From Yersinia canariae (lineage in GTDB: Bacteria; Pseudomonadota; Gammaproteobacteria; Enterobacterales; Enterobacteriaceae): DNA of 64,000 nucleotides. The stretch spans positions 2,418,001 through 2,482,000 of the forward strand of contig NZ_CP043727.1 in NCBI RefSeq assembly GCF_009831415.1. The letters run 5' to 3'. A model generated the notes under the pieces. That model had not been told where the DNA came from. It made no database searches and saw nothing but the letters and a program-made list of their open reading frames with translations. A program made the translations under genes and the position numbers. This document shows, piece after piece, positions 30,005 through 40,257 of the stretch (position 1 is its first letter; each line of letters opens with the position of its first letter).

Positions 30005-30142
30005 TTAAATACCTGATGACCCGACTTCATACTTTACGGCTAATCTTGAAGGAACGGCTGCCGCCATTGTTCCAACTGAAAGTGACAAACCCAGAAAAGT
30101 GCAAATTATTGCCAGTGGCCGTTGCTTAAACTTTATGTGCAT
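30005..30142 (-). pseudogene. Possible remnant of an oppA-like binding-protein gene (signal peptide only)
   Basis: The minus-strand frame from ATG 30142 reads MHIKFKQRPLAIICTFLGLS then LSVGTMAAAVPSRLAVKYEV and stops after 45 residues. It has a convincing Sec signal peptide, and TMAAAVP followed by a diverged segment resembles the OppA processing region (TFAANVPAGVQLAEK). AAAGGGCGG lies in front of the ATG. The interpretation is a truncated oppA paralogue upstream of intact oppA; it could instead be an unrelated short secreted peptide or chance. Confidence 0.35.
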
Positions 30143-30802
30143 TTCTAACCGCCCTTTTACGAGATTTGTGATGTTTTTCTCAAGGTTCTGCATCAATCTA
30201 CCGCCAACAACGGCTAGCAATAATTATTCCAAAATAAAAATTACGATTCATTTTCATTGAAAAAACGAGAAATCTCTCATTACTGAGTTGTTCGAAAACT
30301 AACAGAACCGGAAATCTGACGCCAATAATTTTTACAGAAATGTTAAGCAATTCTCTTTTCCAATGAGTCATTCATACCAGTAACTGGCAAAGTCATTTAC
30401 CACAAAAAGAGATAACATTATGAATTTATTGGATATGTTAACTTCTCATTTTAGCTTCACATCAAAAAATATGTTTAAAAACAGCAATAAGAAACATAAA
30501 GTTAACATTTTTACGGTTGCCAGAATAAACACCTACACATCGCAGTGTAATCACTAATAACATCTAGATAAATTCAGCACAAGCCCTACAGAATGATGTG
30601 AGCATTTTAACAACAAATCGCGTATTTAATTTAAGCTGAAAGTAATCAGACCATTTATTAAAGATAAACAAATAAGCCTTAAGCCAAATTATTTATTCGA
30701 AGTCACTATTAATGCAGCATTTGAGTGCAATAGATTAAAGTTCAAGCATTATTTGCACCAAAATAACGCTTAGAAACTTAAATATCATGCTAAAGATAAG
30801 AA

Positions 30803-30833
30803 AAAGGCCACCTGTAATAAACGGGTGGCCTCT
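30803..30833 (-). terminator. ychE terminator
   Basis: AGGCCACC (30805-30812) pairs with GGTGGCCT (30824-30831). On the minus strand the stem is followed by TTTTTCTT. It lies about 50 bp after the ychE stop. Confidence 0.85.
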
Positions 30834-30881
30834 CTACAATGATGAATGTCGAACTATGATGAGTTGTCTTACCTTGCTGTA

Positions 30882-31526
30882 TTAAAGTAAGCCTGGGAAA
30901 ATAGCCTTGATGCCGGTCACAATAAATTCAATACCCAATGCCATCAGCAATAAACCCATAATACGTGTAATAACGTTAATACCGGTTTGACCGAGTAATC
31001 GAACCAATAGCGGTGCCGCCCGGAACAATAACCAACAACAAAATGCAAAAAGAGCAATCGCGACAGTTAACCCCAGCAGGTTCTGCCAACTGTGGTAACG
31101 GGAACTCCAGACAATGGTTGAACTGATTGCCCCCGGCCCCGCCATCAATGGCAATGCCAATGGGACGACGCCAATACTTTCGCGTACCGCAGTTTCTGTT
31201 TTTTCCTGCTTGTTCTGCTTATCTTCACCCAATTTGCCACTGATCATCGACATGGCGATACTGACGACCAAGATCCCACCAGCAATACGGAATGAATCAA
31301 TAGAAATACCAAATATTTTCAGGATGGCATCCCCGAGGAACAGAGAAATCCATAAAATAATTGCCACCGACAGGTTAGCTGTCAGGTTGGTTTTATTCCG
31401 CCCTGCCGCCGCCTGATAACTGGTCATACTAATAAATACCGGCAAAATACCCACCGGGTTAACCAGCGCAAATAAGCCAACAAAAAACTTGATGTAACCT
31501 GAAAGGTCCAACAGTGATTGACTCAC
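30882..31526 (-). CDS. ychE: YchE, MarC-family inner-membrane protein
   Basis: A 214-residue protein with about six transmembrane segments, highly similar to E. coli YchE: FFVGLFALVNPVGILPVFIS, ILKIFGISIDSFRIAGGILV, VPLALPLMAGPGAISSTIVW and NVITRIMGLLLMALGIEFIV. The MarC/UPF0056 family has no settled function; the original link to multiple antibiotic resistance was not upheld. Divergent from adhE, as in E. coli. Confidence 0.93.
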   Translation of the reverse strand: MSQSLLDLSGYIKFFVGLFALVNPVGILPVFISMTSYQAAAGRNKTNLTANLSVAIILWISLFLGDAILKIFGISIDSFRIAGGILVVSIAMSMISGKLGEDKQNKQEKTETAVRESIGVVPLALPLMAGPGAISSTIVWSSRYHSWQNLLGLTVAIALFAFCCWLLFRAAPLLVRLLGQTGINVITRIMGLLLMALGIEFIVTGIKAIFPGLL

Positions 31527-32226
31527 ACATCACTCCGCGAAATTGCTGATAAATACATCACAGATATCGGGTCATTATACCTAATGCCCGAGACAACACA
31601 TCTTACGGCCAAAAATCAGAAAATTTGCAATGCAAATAATGATATCACCGCATGCCGTGGCTGATCTTGATAGTCAAATGACCCACTACAGTTCTTTCCA
31701 CTAAAAATCCCCCTTAGGGAGGCTCCTGGGCAGATGTGCGCGCTAATGTAATAGAATTAGTCACAGGAATCCATGGAATAAACCAGCATTTATGATTAGT
31801 AAATTCTCACCGCGTAGAATAATGATTATTGTTAATAATCTGTGGTGTTAATGATGATTTAACGTCATGAATTATCACTTTATTCGCGTTAATGATAATT
31901 ACTCTCAAGTAATAATTGCTGAATGGTGTCAGCTTGACGATTTTGTGATATAAATCACGAAAAATATACCTAAGAATAGTTAAGCTCAGTGTCGTGGTAA
32001 AGAATAACTCTATTAGGAAATAGAGGATGAGAGTTGAAATTAGGACTTTCTCCCCCAATTTATTCCTAAGGGATCGAAAGCTCTTTCAGTAAATCAGCGG
32101 TAAGAAATGAGAAAGTAAGGTATAAAAACTATCTCTATTTGAGACTACAGCATGCTAGAGCCTGTCTATACTAGTTGCTTCAACAGCTCATTTACTAAAA
32201 GAGTTTAACATTATCAGGAGAGCATT
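31527..32226. other. ychE-adhE intergenic region
   Basis: A 700-bp AT-rich region with the adhE promoter(s) and long leader. A CRP-type site is at 31944-31959. A weak minus-strand frame (31807-32058) is not supported by any recognisable protein feature. Confidence 0.55.
31944..31959. promoter_or_regulatory. CRP-like site upstream of adhE
   Basis: TGTGATATAAATCACG fits TGTGA-N6-TCACA with one mismatch, embedded in TTT...AAA flanks. It is 270 bp before the adhE start. Control of adhE by global regulators is known in enterobacteria; use of this site is an inference. Confidence 0.5.
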
Positions 32227-34902
32227 ATGGCTGTAACGAATGTCGCTGAACTTAACGAGCTAGTAGCACGCGTCAAGAAAGCCCAGCGCGAGTATGCCAA
32301 CTTCACTCAAGAGCAGGTTGATAAAATCTTCCGCGCCGCAGCTCTGGCTGCAGCAGATGCCCGTATTCCTCTGGCCAAACTGGCTGTAGAAGAATCAGGT
32401 ATGGGTATTGTGGAAGATAAAGTGATTAAAAACCACTTTGCTTCTGAATACATTTACAATGCTTACAAAGATGAAAAGACTTGTGGCATTCTGGAAGAAG
32501 ATAAAACCTTTGGTACTATTACTATCGCAGAACCTATCGGTTTGATTTGCGGTATCGTGCCAACGACTAACCCAACCTCTACCGCTATCTTCAAAGCATT
32601 GATTAGCTTGAAGACCCGTAACGGTATCGTGTTCTCTCCACATCCACGTGCTAAAGACGCAACCAATAAAGCCGCAGATATCGTGCTTCAAGCCGCTATC
32701 GCAGCAGGTGCGCCAGCAGATATTATTGGTTGGATTGATGCCCCGACTGTTGAGTTGTCTAATCAACTGATGCATCACCCTGACATTAACCTGATTCTGG
32801 CGACCGGTGGCCCAGGCATGGTTAAAGCGGCTTACAGTTCTGGTAAACCTGCTATCGGCGTTGGCGCGGGTAACACACCTGTTGTTGTTGATGAAACAGC
32901 TGATATCAAACGTGTTGTCGCCTCTATCCTGATGTCCAAAACTTTCGATAACGGTGTAATCTGCGCGTCTGAACAGTCTATCATTGTTGTTGACTCAGTT
33001 TATGATGCTGTTCGCGAGCGTTTCGCATCCCACGGCGGTTACCTGTTACAAGGCAAAGAACTGAAAGCTGTTCAGGATATCATCCTGAAAAATGGTGGCC
33101 TGAATGCGGCTATCGTGGGTCAGCCAGCAACTAAAATTGCTGAAATGGCCGGCATCAAAGTTCCTTCTAATACCAAGATTCTTATCGGCGAAGTTAAAGT
33201 TGTTGATGAATCAGAGCCATTCGCTCACGAAAAACTGTCTCCTACTCTGGCGATGTATCGTGCGAAGAGCTTTGAAGACGCTGTTGAAAAAGCAGAGAAA
33301 CTGGTGGAAATGGGCGGTATCGGGCATACATCTTGCTTGTATACTGACCAAGATAATCAGCCTGCGCGCGTTAAGTATTTCGGCGATAAAATGAAAACCG
33401 CCCGAATCTTAATCAACACTCCTGCCTCTCATGGTGGTATCGGTGACCTGTATAACTTCAAAGTAGCGCCATCTCTGACGCTGGGTTGCGGTTCTTGGGG
33501 TGGTAACTCCATCTCTGAAAACGTCGGTCCGAAACACTTGATCAACAAGAAAACTGTGGCTAAGCGAGCAGAAAACATGTTGTGGCATAAACTCCCGAAA
33601 TCTATTTACTTCCGCCGTGGCTCTCTGCCTATCGCGTTGGAAGAAGTGGCAACTGACGGTGCAAAACGTGCCTTCATCGTGACTGACCGCTACCTGTTCA
33701 ACAACGGTTATGCAGATCAAATCACCAGCGTACTGAAATCTCACGGTATCGAAACAGAAGTCTTCTTCGAAGTTGAAGCGGACCCTACCCTGAGCATCGT
33801 ACGTAAAGGTGCAGAGCAGATGAACTCCTTCAAACCAGACGTGATTATCGCGCTGGGCGGTGGTTCACCGATGGATGCTGCGAAAATCATGTGGGTTATG
33901 TACGAACACCCTGAAACCCATTTCGAAGAACTGGCATTGCGCTTTATGGATATCCGTAAACGTATTTACAAGTTCCCGAAAATGGGCGTGAAAGCGAAAA
34001 TGATCGCCGTCACCACCACATCAGGTACCGGTTCAGAAGTGACACCATTCGCAGTCGTTACCGACGATGCGACAGGCCAGAAATATCCATTGGCTGACTA
34101 TGCATTGACTCCAGATATGGCAATCGTTGATGCCAACCTGGTTATGAATATGCCTAAGTCTCTGTGCGCCTTTGGTGGCCTGGATGCTGTTACCCATGCT
34201 CTGGAAGCGTATGTTTCTGTTCTGGCGAATGAATACTCTGACGGTCAAGCTCTGCAAGCGCTGAAACTGCTGAAAGAATTCCTACCAGCCAGCTATAACG
34301 AAGGGGCAAAAAATCCGGTTGCACGTGAACGCGTTCACAACGCCGCGACGATTGCCGGTATCGCTTTTGCGAATGCCTTCTTGGGTGTCTGTCACTCAAT
34401 GGCCCATAAATTGGGTTCTGAGTTCCACATCCCACACGGCCTGGCAAACGCCATGTTGATTTCTAACGTTATTCGCTATAACGCAAATGACAACCCAACC
34501 AAGCAGACTGCTTTCAGCCAGTATGACCGCCCACAAGCGCGTCGCCGTTATGCTGAAATTGCAGACCATCTGGGTCTGAGTGCTCCGGGCGACCGTACTG
34601 CACAGAAAATCCAGAAACTGCTGACTTGGTTAGATGAAATCAAAGCAGAATTGGGCATCCCAGCGTCAATCCGTGAAGCTGGCGTTCAAGAAGCAGACTT
34701 CCTGGCTAAAGTCGATAAACTGTCTGAAGATGCATTCGATGACCAGTGTACTGGTGCTAACCCGCGCTACCCACTGATCTCTGAACTGAAACAGATTCTG
34801 ATGGATACTTACTACGGCCGCGAATTTAGCGAAGAGCTTGACCGTGAAGAAGTTGCAGTAGCCGCTCCAGCCCCAAAAGCTGAGAAAAAAGCTAAGAAGT
34901 AA
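32227..34902 (+). CDS. adhE: Bifunctional acetaldehyde-CoA/alcohol dehydrogenase
   Basis: An 891-residue fusion, the normal AdhE size. The N-terminal aldehyde dehydrogenase domain (to about 440) has the catalytic Cys in NGVICASEQS near residue 246 and NAD-binding GGPGMVKAAY. The C-terminal iron-dependent alcohol dehydrogenase (about 450-870) has GGGSPMDAAKIMW, TTSGTGSEVTPF and the metal His residues in VCHSMAHKLGSEFHIPHGLA. It reduces acetyl-CoA to ethanol in two NADH-dependent steps during fermentation and forms spirosomes. AGGAG (32216-32220) precedes ATG 32227. Confidence 0.98.
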   Translation: MAVTNVAELNELVARVKKAQREYANFTQEQVDKIFRAAALAAADARIPLAKLAVEESGMGIVEDKVIKNHFASEYIYNAYKDEKTCGILEEDKTFGTITIAEPIGLICGIVPTTNPTSTAIFKALISLKTRNGIVFSPHPRAKDATNKAADIVLQAAIAAGAPADIIGWIDAPTVELSNQLMHHPDINLILATGGPGMVKAAYSSGKPAIGVGAGNTPVVVDETADIKRVVASILMSKTFDNGVICASEQSIIVVDSVYDAVRERFASHGGYLLQGKELKAVQDIILKNGGLNAAIVGQPATKIAEMAGIKVPSNTKILIGEVKVVDESEPFAHEKLSPTLAMYRAKSFEDAVEKAEKLVEMGGIGHTSCLYTDQDNQPARVKYFGDKMKTARILINTPASHGGIGDLYNFKVAPSLTLGCGSWGGNSISENVGPKHLINKKTVAKRAENMLWHKLPKSIYFRRGSLPIALEEVATDGAKRAFIVTDRYLFNNGYADQITSVLKSHGIETEVFFEVEADPTLSIVRKGAEQMNSFKPDVIIALGGGSPMDAAKIMWVMYEHPETHFEELALRFMDIRKRIYKFPKMGVKAKMIAVTTTSGTGSEVTPFAVVTDDATGQKYPLADYALTPDMAIVDANLVMNMPKSLCAFGGLDAVTHALEAYVSVLANEYSDGQALQALKLLKEFLPASYNEGAKNPVARERVHNAATIAGIAFANAFLGVCHSMAHKLGSEFHIPHGLANAMLISNVIRYNANDNPTKQTAFSQYDRPQARRRYAEIADHLGLSAPGDRTAQKIQKLLTWLDEIKAELGIPASIREAGVQEADFLAKVDKLSEDAFDDQCTGANPRYPLISELKQILMDTYYGREFSEELDREEVAVAAPAPKAEKKAKK

Positions 34903-34957
34903 TCTCTATCTTAATGTGTAACCTTGTGTATAGTGAGGTTAATAACTGCAAGATATA

Positions 34958-34988
34958 ACCCCCGACAACTGTTGGGGGTTTCTTTTTT
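34958..34988 (+). terminator. adhE terminator
   Basis: AACCCCCGAC and GTTGGGGGTT form a perfect stem (with G-T pairs) around AACT, followed by TCTTTTTT, 56 bp after the adhE stop. Confidence 0.93.
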
Positions 34989-35309
34989 ATATAGCTGCCC
35001 GTCGCCAGTCACACCCTCCTCACTCGATAAACTCGCCATACTGCTCTCATTGCGATTTACGCAATAATATCTGAGCGTGAATAACGGATAGAATGAAGAG
35101 CCCAAGTGGCATCTGCTCATTGATTTAAATAAAGCACCGCCAGGGATAGCCCGTTTGGGAACTCAGTCAGAAATATAACGTCGGAAGATATTTATGATGC
35201 GCATAAACGCAATGAATAGGACTGTATGACGTTAATACCGTCCAAGACAAACAACCCCACAGCATAAATAAAGGAGCCAGTGAGGCGTTCTCCTGCGGAT
35301 AACAACGCG
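34989..35309. other. adhE-tdk intergenic region
   Basis: About 320 bp between convergent adhE and tdk. Apart from the adhE terminator at its left edge I see no gene, repeat or clear tdk terminator. Confidence 0.5.
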
Positions 35310-35909
35310 CTAAGGAAGTTGCTGGAGGCAAGCAGCCTTAATGGCTTCTTTATAATGGCGTCGGCAAACAGAAACGTAGCTTTCATTCCCACCAATGACA
35401 ACTTGTTCGCCATCATGCACAGCTCGGCCCTGCGCATCCAGACGCAACACCATATTAGCTTTACGTCCACAATGACAAATTGTCTTCAGCTCGACCAATT
35501 TATCAGCCCACGACAATAAGTATTTACTGCCGGGGAATAACTCACCGAGGAAATCAGTACGCAGGCCGTAACATAAAACAGGGATATGCAATTCATCTAC
35601 CACTTGGCACAATTCCTGAACCTGCTCTTTGGTCAAAAATTGGCACTCATCAAGTAAAATGCAATGAACTGGTTTCTCCTGATGCTCAGCAGAGATAATA
35701 GATAATAATGATGTTCCACTATTGTAAAGCAGGGCTTGTGACGACAGGCCAATACGCGAACTCACAGTTCCAACCCCAAAGCGATTATCAATCTCGGCAG
35801 TAAACACCAAAGTACGCATGCCCCGCTCTTGGTAGTTATAAGATGACTGTAAGAGCGCGGTAGATTTACCTGCATTCATTGCTGAGTAATAAAAATAAAG
35901 TTGAGCCAT
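35310..35909 (-). CDS. tdk: Thymidine kinase
   Basis: A 199-residue type II thymidine kinase of the salvage pathway, phosphorylating thymidine with ATP. The P-loop is [13 protein letters not shown] (residues 8-20). DECQFL holds the catalytic/Mg region, [12 protein letters not shown] follows, and a zinc site is formed by ICHCGRKA and VCRRHY near the C-terminus. It ends CLQQLP, a few residues shorter than E. coli Tdk. Located beside hns as in E. coli. Confidence 0.97.
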   Translation of the reverse strand: MAQLYFYYSAMNAGKSTALLQSSYNYQERGMRTLVFTAEIDNRFGVGTVSSRIGLSSQALLYNSGTSLLSIISAEHQEKPVHCILLDECQFLTKEQVQELCQVVDELHIPVLCYGLRTDFLGELFPGSKYLLSWADKLVELKTICHCGRKANMVLRLDAQGRAVHDGEQVVIGGNESYVSVCRRHYKEAIKAACLQQLP

Positions 35910-36665
35910 GGGCCCCTAACTCCAATAGTATAATAAATGGTCATATTGACAACGTATACGCAGTTTATCATAAATTCAGGTTTTCCGTGGGGCAGGCTAC
36001 GCCCTGTATATTACTGTTTTCTATATTAAGTAATGATAACGCTAATGATGTTGGCCGAGCTATCACATGAAATACCTCTTTATTATTAGGTGAGTTTTAT
36101 GACCCATTTCACAATATTGATAACGTAAAAGTATTCTGCTCGAACATTAACCAGGCTAGCGCGATATGAAAGCAACGGCGATTGATATGTAGGCCGCACG
36201 ATTGGTCCATTAATGATACGGTTAATGTGTTTTCATGATTAATTGGTACAATAGTGATAACAAATATTGTCACAAGCTGATAAAGACTCGGTAGCAAGCA
36301 TTTTTTCTTACTCAATATTTCGTTGCAGCTATATCAATATCATGAGGTGCTTGTATGATCAGTTATTGTGCATCCCAACATGAGAAGTAACGTATTTTTG
36401 CTTTATTGATATAAAGCAAACTTATAACTTAGTGAGAGAATCATGTTAGCGAGTAGGATCATTTAGGGAGTGAAACGAAGATTTACGTTAAAAACAGCTC
36501 AAATAATAACAAGAGCTCATCGTTTATTAGAAGCAAGCAGCAACTTTTCGCTAATAAAATACGTAAATTCGAGTATGCTAATCAAATTGGCTATTGCAGA
36601 AATTAAAATAGCACTCTATTATTATCCTGACGCCCCCCCACCAATTATAATTTGAGACCAGGACA
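35910..36665. other. tdk-hns intergenic region
   Basis: 756 bp, very AT-rich, holding the divergent promoters of tdk and hns. A perfect inverted repeat is at 36397-36420. Short open frames in both strands lack recognisable protein features. Confidence 0.55.
36397..36420. repeat. 24-bp palindrome upstream of hns
   Basis: TTTGCTTTAT and ATAAAGCAAA are perfect complements separated by TGAT. No T-run follows in either direction, so this is not a terminator. It is 245 bp before hns; it could be a regulator site or RNA hairpin. Confidence 0.6.
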
Positions 36666-37076
36666 ATGAGCGAAGCGTTAAAGATTCTTAACAACATCCG
36701 TACTCTGCGTGCACAAGCTCGTGAATGCACTCTTGAAACATTAGAAGAAATGCTTGAGAAACTCGAAGTGGTCGTTAACGAACGCCGCGAAGAAGACTCC
36801 CAGGCACAAGCAGAAATTGAAGAACGCACACGTAAATTACAGCAATACCGTGAAATGCTTATTGCAGACGGTATTGATCCGAATGAACTGTTGAATACTA
36901 TGGCAGCTGCTAAAGCCGCTACTGGTAAATCAAAACGTGCTGCGCGTCCTGCTAAATATCAGTATACAGACGAAAATGGCGATGTTAAAACCTGGACAGG
37001 CCAAGGCCGCACTCCAGCAGTAATCAAGAAAGCCATTGAAGAACAGGGTAAATCACTGGATGATTTCCTGCTGTAA
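36666..37076 (+). CDS. hns: H-NS nucleoid-associated protein
   Basis: A 136-residue global silencer of AT-rich and acquired DNA. The N-terminal oligomerisation region ([20 protein letters not shown], coiled coil to about 80) is linked by a basic stretch ([11 protein letters not shown]) to the DNA-binding domain, with [20 protein letters not shown] containing the AT-hook-like QGR motif. One residue shorter than E. coli H-NS. Its likely targets in this window include the AT-rich autotransporter region and the LysR-gene segment (inference). Confidence 0.98.
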   Translation: MSEALKILNNIRTLRAQARECTLETLEEMLEKLEVVVNERREEDSQAQAEIEERTRKLQQYREMLIADGIDPNELLNTMAAAKAATGKSKRAARPAKYQYTDENGDVKTWTGQGRTPAVIKKAIEEQGKSLDDFLL

Positions 37077-37107
37077 TCGTAATAGCTAATTTAGTATTGT
37101 GATAAAA

Positions 37108-37139
37108 ATACCCTCCTATTATACGGGGGGTATTTTTTT
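37108..37139 (+). terminator. hns terminator
   Basis: ATACCCTCC pairs with GGGGGGTAT (one G-T pair) around an AT loop, followed by seven T. It lies about 30 bp after the hns stop. Confidence 0.92.
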
Positions 37140-37469
37140 GCCTTGTCTTTAAGTGTTAGCTTTTGTACTACATATCGAAGAATTACCCGACTCAACCTCT
37201 AAAAACCCTCTCGATAAACAACAGTCACTCTAAACATATCATTTTCAATAAATAACGTTCTGTTATCACTTCATGTAAGTCGATAAGAATACTCTGCTAA
37301 TTTATAACAATACAATAATCGATATAACAATCCGATCGGAACCGCCTTTTAGTGATATAAGAGAACGTTAGCGGAAAAGCACTGTGACTGAATCTTGGGT
37401 GATTTAGTGTTAGCTACAAACAAAAATTAATTTAATTTCATAGCCAACACATAAAACTATCTTTATCAC
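37140..37469. other. hns-ugd convergent intergenic region
   Basis: About 330 bp of AT-rich sequence between convergent genes, after the hns terminator. No gene or clear hairpin for ugd was seen. Confidence 0.45.
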
Positions 37470-38819
37470 TTATTGCGCGCGATTAATCGAAGCGCCACGG
37501 CCAATTCCGTAATACGTAAAGCCACGGCTATTGAGTCGTTCTGGATCGTACAAATTACGCCCATCAAAAATAACGGGGTGTTTGAGACACGACTTGACCA
37601 TATCAAAATCTGGTGCCCTAAAACTCTGCCATTCAGTGCAAATAATCAAAGCATCCGCACCTTGTAATGCCGCCTCCTTTGTCCCCATTAATTTCAAATC
37701 ATCTCTCGCGCCATAAATTCGCTGTGCCTCATCCATAGCCTCTGGATCATAGGCTTGAATAATCACCCCTGCTTCCCACAGTGCCTCCATTAAAATACGA
37801 CTTGGGGCTTCTCGCATATCATCGGTATTGGGTTTAAATGCCAACCCCCAAAGAGCTAATGTTTTCCCTGCGAGGTGAGAATCAAAATGATGGCGAATAA
37901 ATTCGACTAACTTAAACTTCTGCTCATTATTGATTTGCTCAACAGCTTGTAACAGTTGAGGTTGATAGCCACAACTTTCTGCTGTACGAATTAACGCCTG
38001 AATGTCTTTGGGGAAGCAAGAACCACCGTAGCCACAACCAGAATAAATAAAATGGTAACCAATGCGCGAATCGGAACCAATACCCTGCCGTACTTTTTCG
38101 ATATCTGCACCAAGACGTTCAGCAATATTAGCAATCTCATTCATAAAGCTGATTTTTGTTGCTAGCATGCCATTCGCTGCATATTTCGTCAGTTCTGCGC
38201 TACGAATATCCATAATGAGCATCCGGTCATGATTTCGATTAAATGGCTCGTAAAGCTCGCTAATTAAATCGATAACACCGTTATCATCGTTATCAATACC
38301 AATAACGATACGTTCAGGCCGTTTACAGTCAGCAACTGCCGCGCCTTCTTTTAAAAACTCTGGATTTGAAACCACATTGAATGCTATTTGCTTGCCACGT
38401 TGTTGTAGAACAGCCTGTATCCTTTGCTGTACTTTATCCGCCGTCCCTACAGGCACGGTAGATTTATCAATAATGACTTTCGGCGTATCCATATATTTAG
38501 CAATGGTACTGGCGACTTCTAGAACATATTTTAGATCTGCGGCGCCATCTTCATCGGGCGGAGTGCCCACTGCGATAAATTGAATAGTGCCGTGGGCTAC
38601 GCCCACTTGCGCATCGGTAGAAAATTGGAGGCGGCCCGCCTCATAATTCTCTTTTACCAGCGGAGCTAACCCCGGTTCGAAAATAGCAATACGGCCTTTT
38701 TGTAGGTCTGCAACTTTGTTCTCATCGATATCTATACACATGACATCATGGCCAACTTCCGCCAACACTGCTGCTTGGACTAGCCCTACATAACCAATAC
38801 CAAAAACCGTAACCTTCAT
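37470..38819 (-). CDS. ugd: UDP-glucose 6-dehydrogenase
   Basis: A 449-residue member of the UDP-glucose/GDP-mannose dehydrogenase family, oxidising UDP-glucose to UDP-glucuronate with two NAD+. The Rossmann start [20 protein letters not shown] follows ATG 38819. Next are [22 protein letters not shown], the middle-domain [21 protein letters not shown], the catalytic-Cys motif [10 protein letters not shown], and the C-terminal [19 protein letters not shown]. It is the longer subfamily (TuaD-like), unlike the 388-residue E. coli Ugd. The product feeds capsule/LPS sugars and aminoarabinose. It occupies the place that galU has in E. coli. Confidence 0.95.
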   Translation of the reverse strand: MKVTVFGIGYVGLVQAAVLAEVGHDVMCIDIDENKVADLQKGRIAIFEPGLAPLVKENYEAGRLQFSTDAQVGVAHGTIQFIAVGTPPDEDGAADLKYVLEVASTIAKYMDTPKVIIDKSTVPVGTADKVQQRIQAVLQQRGKQIAFNVVSNPEFLKEGAAVADCKRPERIVIGIDNDDNGVIDLISELYEPFNRNHDRMLIMDIRSAELTKYAANGMLATKISFMNEIANIAERLGADIEKVRQGIGSDSRIGYHFIYSGCGYGGSCFPKDIQALIRTAESCGYQPQLLQAVEQINNEQKFKLVEFIRHHFDSHLAGKTLALWGLAFKPNTDDMREAPSRILMEALWEAGVIIQAYDPEAMDEAQRIYGARDDLKLMGTKEAALQGADALIICTEWQSFRAPDFDMVKSCLKHPVIFDGRNLYDPERLNSRGFTYYGIGRGASINRAQ

Positions 38820-39127
38820 TCGATCAGTCCTCGTGTTAAAATTCAATAAGGGCGTACTGCTGACCATTATCAGGAACTAACCTTAATTTAGCCTGAGGCG
38901 ACGCACCTTATTGCCTGCAAACAATAAAGCAGATGAAAAATTCTAGAAATAATTTAGGACGAAAGTATATCAACCGATAATTCTCTCATCTCGGCAATAC
39001 ACATCGATTGAAACAAATTAGGCTTATTTCACAGATTCGTTATAGAACTGTTTATATTAGGATAGATATTGCAGATGGCAAATGTGGCAAGAAGTTAATT
39101 TATTAGACAGTTTATTCAGTCATCAAC
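38820..39127. other. rssB-ugd intergenic region
   Basis: 308 bp upstream of ugd (read on the minus strand), expected to carry its promoter. AT-rich; no gene, hairpin or recognisable operator stands out. Confidence 0.45.
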
Positions 39128-40156
39128 TCAAACTTGCATCCCCTCATCTGTGGAAAGCATCAATCGTAAACGACTGCCTCCTCCCCAAATCTGGCACTGC
39201 CATGCATTACAGCGCTGGCTAATTTGATTTAGATGAGTTGTTTTTAATGTACCTAAAGGCACACCATTGCTGAGTTGAATCTGATTTTTACCTGCATTGA
39301 CATTGGCATGTAAACCAGCGGAAACCAGTATTAAATTCTGGAGTTCCACATGGTAATAACCCACAAGTAGAGGGAACTGTCCATCCAAGTGAGTGCGTCT
39401 TAAGAGTTGATTAACCTGTTCGAGTAATGATGACATCTGTGGCAAACGATGTTGCTGATGTGCCAAATGCTCTTGCAGGATCCCGTTAAATAACACTCTT
39501 AACAATAACGCTGCCAAAACACCGTTATCTCCCGCTCGCGTTACGTCAAGACAGTAAAAAGCTAAATCTTTATCTGACAATGCCGCAATATCCAGGACGA
39601 GGCCGGGTTTCTCAACCATGGTTAATTGCCGATAATTTATGCGGCAATGAGCAATGGTCTGCTGTGCTGGGGGTTGTAGTTGTTTTAATAACTGAGCAGC
39701 ATCATAAGGGTTCTGACGCAGTGCCTCCCAGTCCTGAATAAGTTCATTTTCTTCAATGGCATGAGAGGTAAACAATGCGGGGTAAAGGCACGCGAGCACC
39801 GCTTCACGCAAGCGGTTTAAATCAACAATCGGCTTCAACAATACGTCTTTTACCCCCAGACGTAAGACCTTAGCAATATCCGTCATTTTATCGGTAGCTG
39901 AAATGACTAAAACCGGAACACTCATCCCTTGAATGAGTAAGCGCTCGACAAACTCTATCCCGCCCATCACCGGCATAGCCAGATCGCAAAGTATCAGGTC
40001 AGGAACCTGAATTTTTAGTTGGTCTAAAGCCTCCGACCCATTTCCCGCTTGGTGAACTGTGGCGCCGAGTGATCCTAAGAATCCCGCAATAACTGAACGA
40101 AAAACGGTTTCATCCTCGACGACTAAAATACTTTTACCTGCTAATGGTTTTTCCAT
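39128..40156 (-). CDS. rssB: RssB, RpoS adaptor/response regulator
   Basis: A 342-residue protein with an N-terminal receiver domain (VVEDE acidic pair at 13-16, phosphoacceptor D58 in LCDLAMPVMGG, ISATDK, and the Lys of VLLKPI near 108) and a C-terminal PP2C-like domain without obvious metal ligands. It delivers sigma-S to ClpXP for degradation. Second gene of the rssA-rssB pair; 101 bp downstream of rssA. Confidence 0.96.
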   Translation of the reverse strand: MEKPLAGKSILVVEDETVFRSVIAGFLGSLGATVHQAGNGSEALDQLKIQVPDLILCDLAMPVMGGIEFVERLLIQGMSVPVLVISATDKMTDIAKVLRLGVKDVLLKPIVDLNRLREAVLACLYPALFTSHAIEENELIQDWEALRQNPYDAAQLLKQLQPPAQQTIAHCRINYRQLTMVEKPGLVLDIAALSDKDLAFYCLDVTRAGDNGVLAALLLRVLFNGILQEHLAHQQHRLPQMSSLLEQVNQLLRRTHLDGQFPLLVGYYHVELQNLILVSAGLHANVNAGKNQIQLSNGVPLGTLKTTHLNQISQRCNAWQCQIWGGGSRLRLMLSTDEGMQV

Positions 40157-40257
40157 GCACTGCTTCTCTTACTAACCTTAACCGTAATAGTGGCTCAAAA
40201 TGATTGTTTGTGCTTGTCAGAAATTGTTATGTACTGTTTTACAAACACCTACTGACG

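Larger units (their letters stand above)
29823..30881. other. oppA upstream region to ychE terminator
   Basis: About 1 kb, AT-rich. The part next to oppA must hold its promoter and 5' UTR, and includes an imperfect inverted repeat ATTACAT ... ATGTAAT (29905-29934). It also contains the short OppA-like signal-peptide frame at 30005-30142. From 30221 to 30800 I see no gene. Confidence 0.5.

Noticed and set aside
31807..32058. 83-codon minus-strand frame upstream of adhE
   Set aside because: AT-rich, composition typical of chance frames, overlaps the CRP-like site and expected adhE leader.
36109..36315. 68-codon minus-strand frame upstream of hns
   Set aside because: No good ribosome binding site or recognisable motif; AT-rich intergenic DNA.
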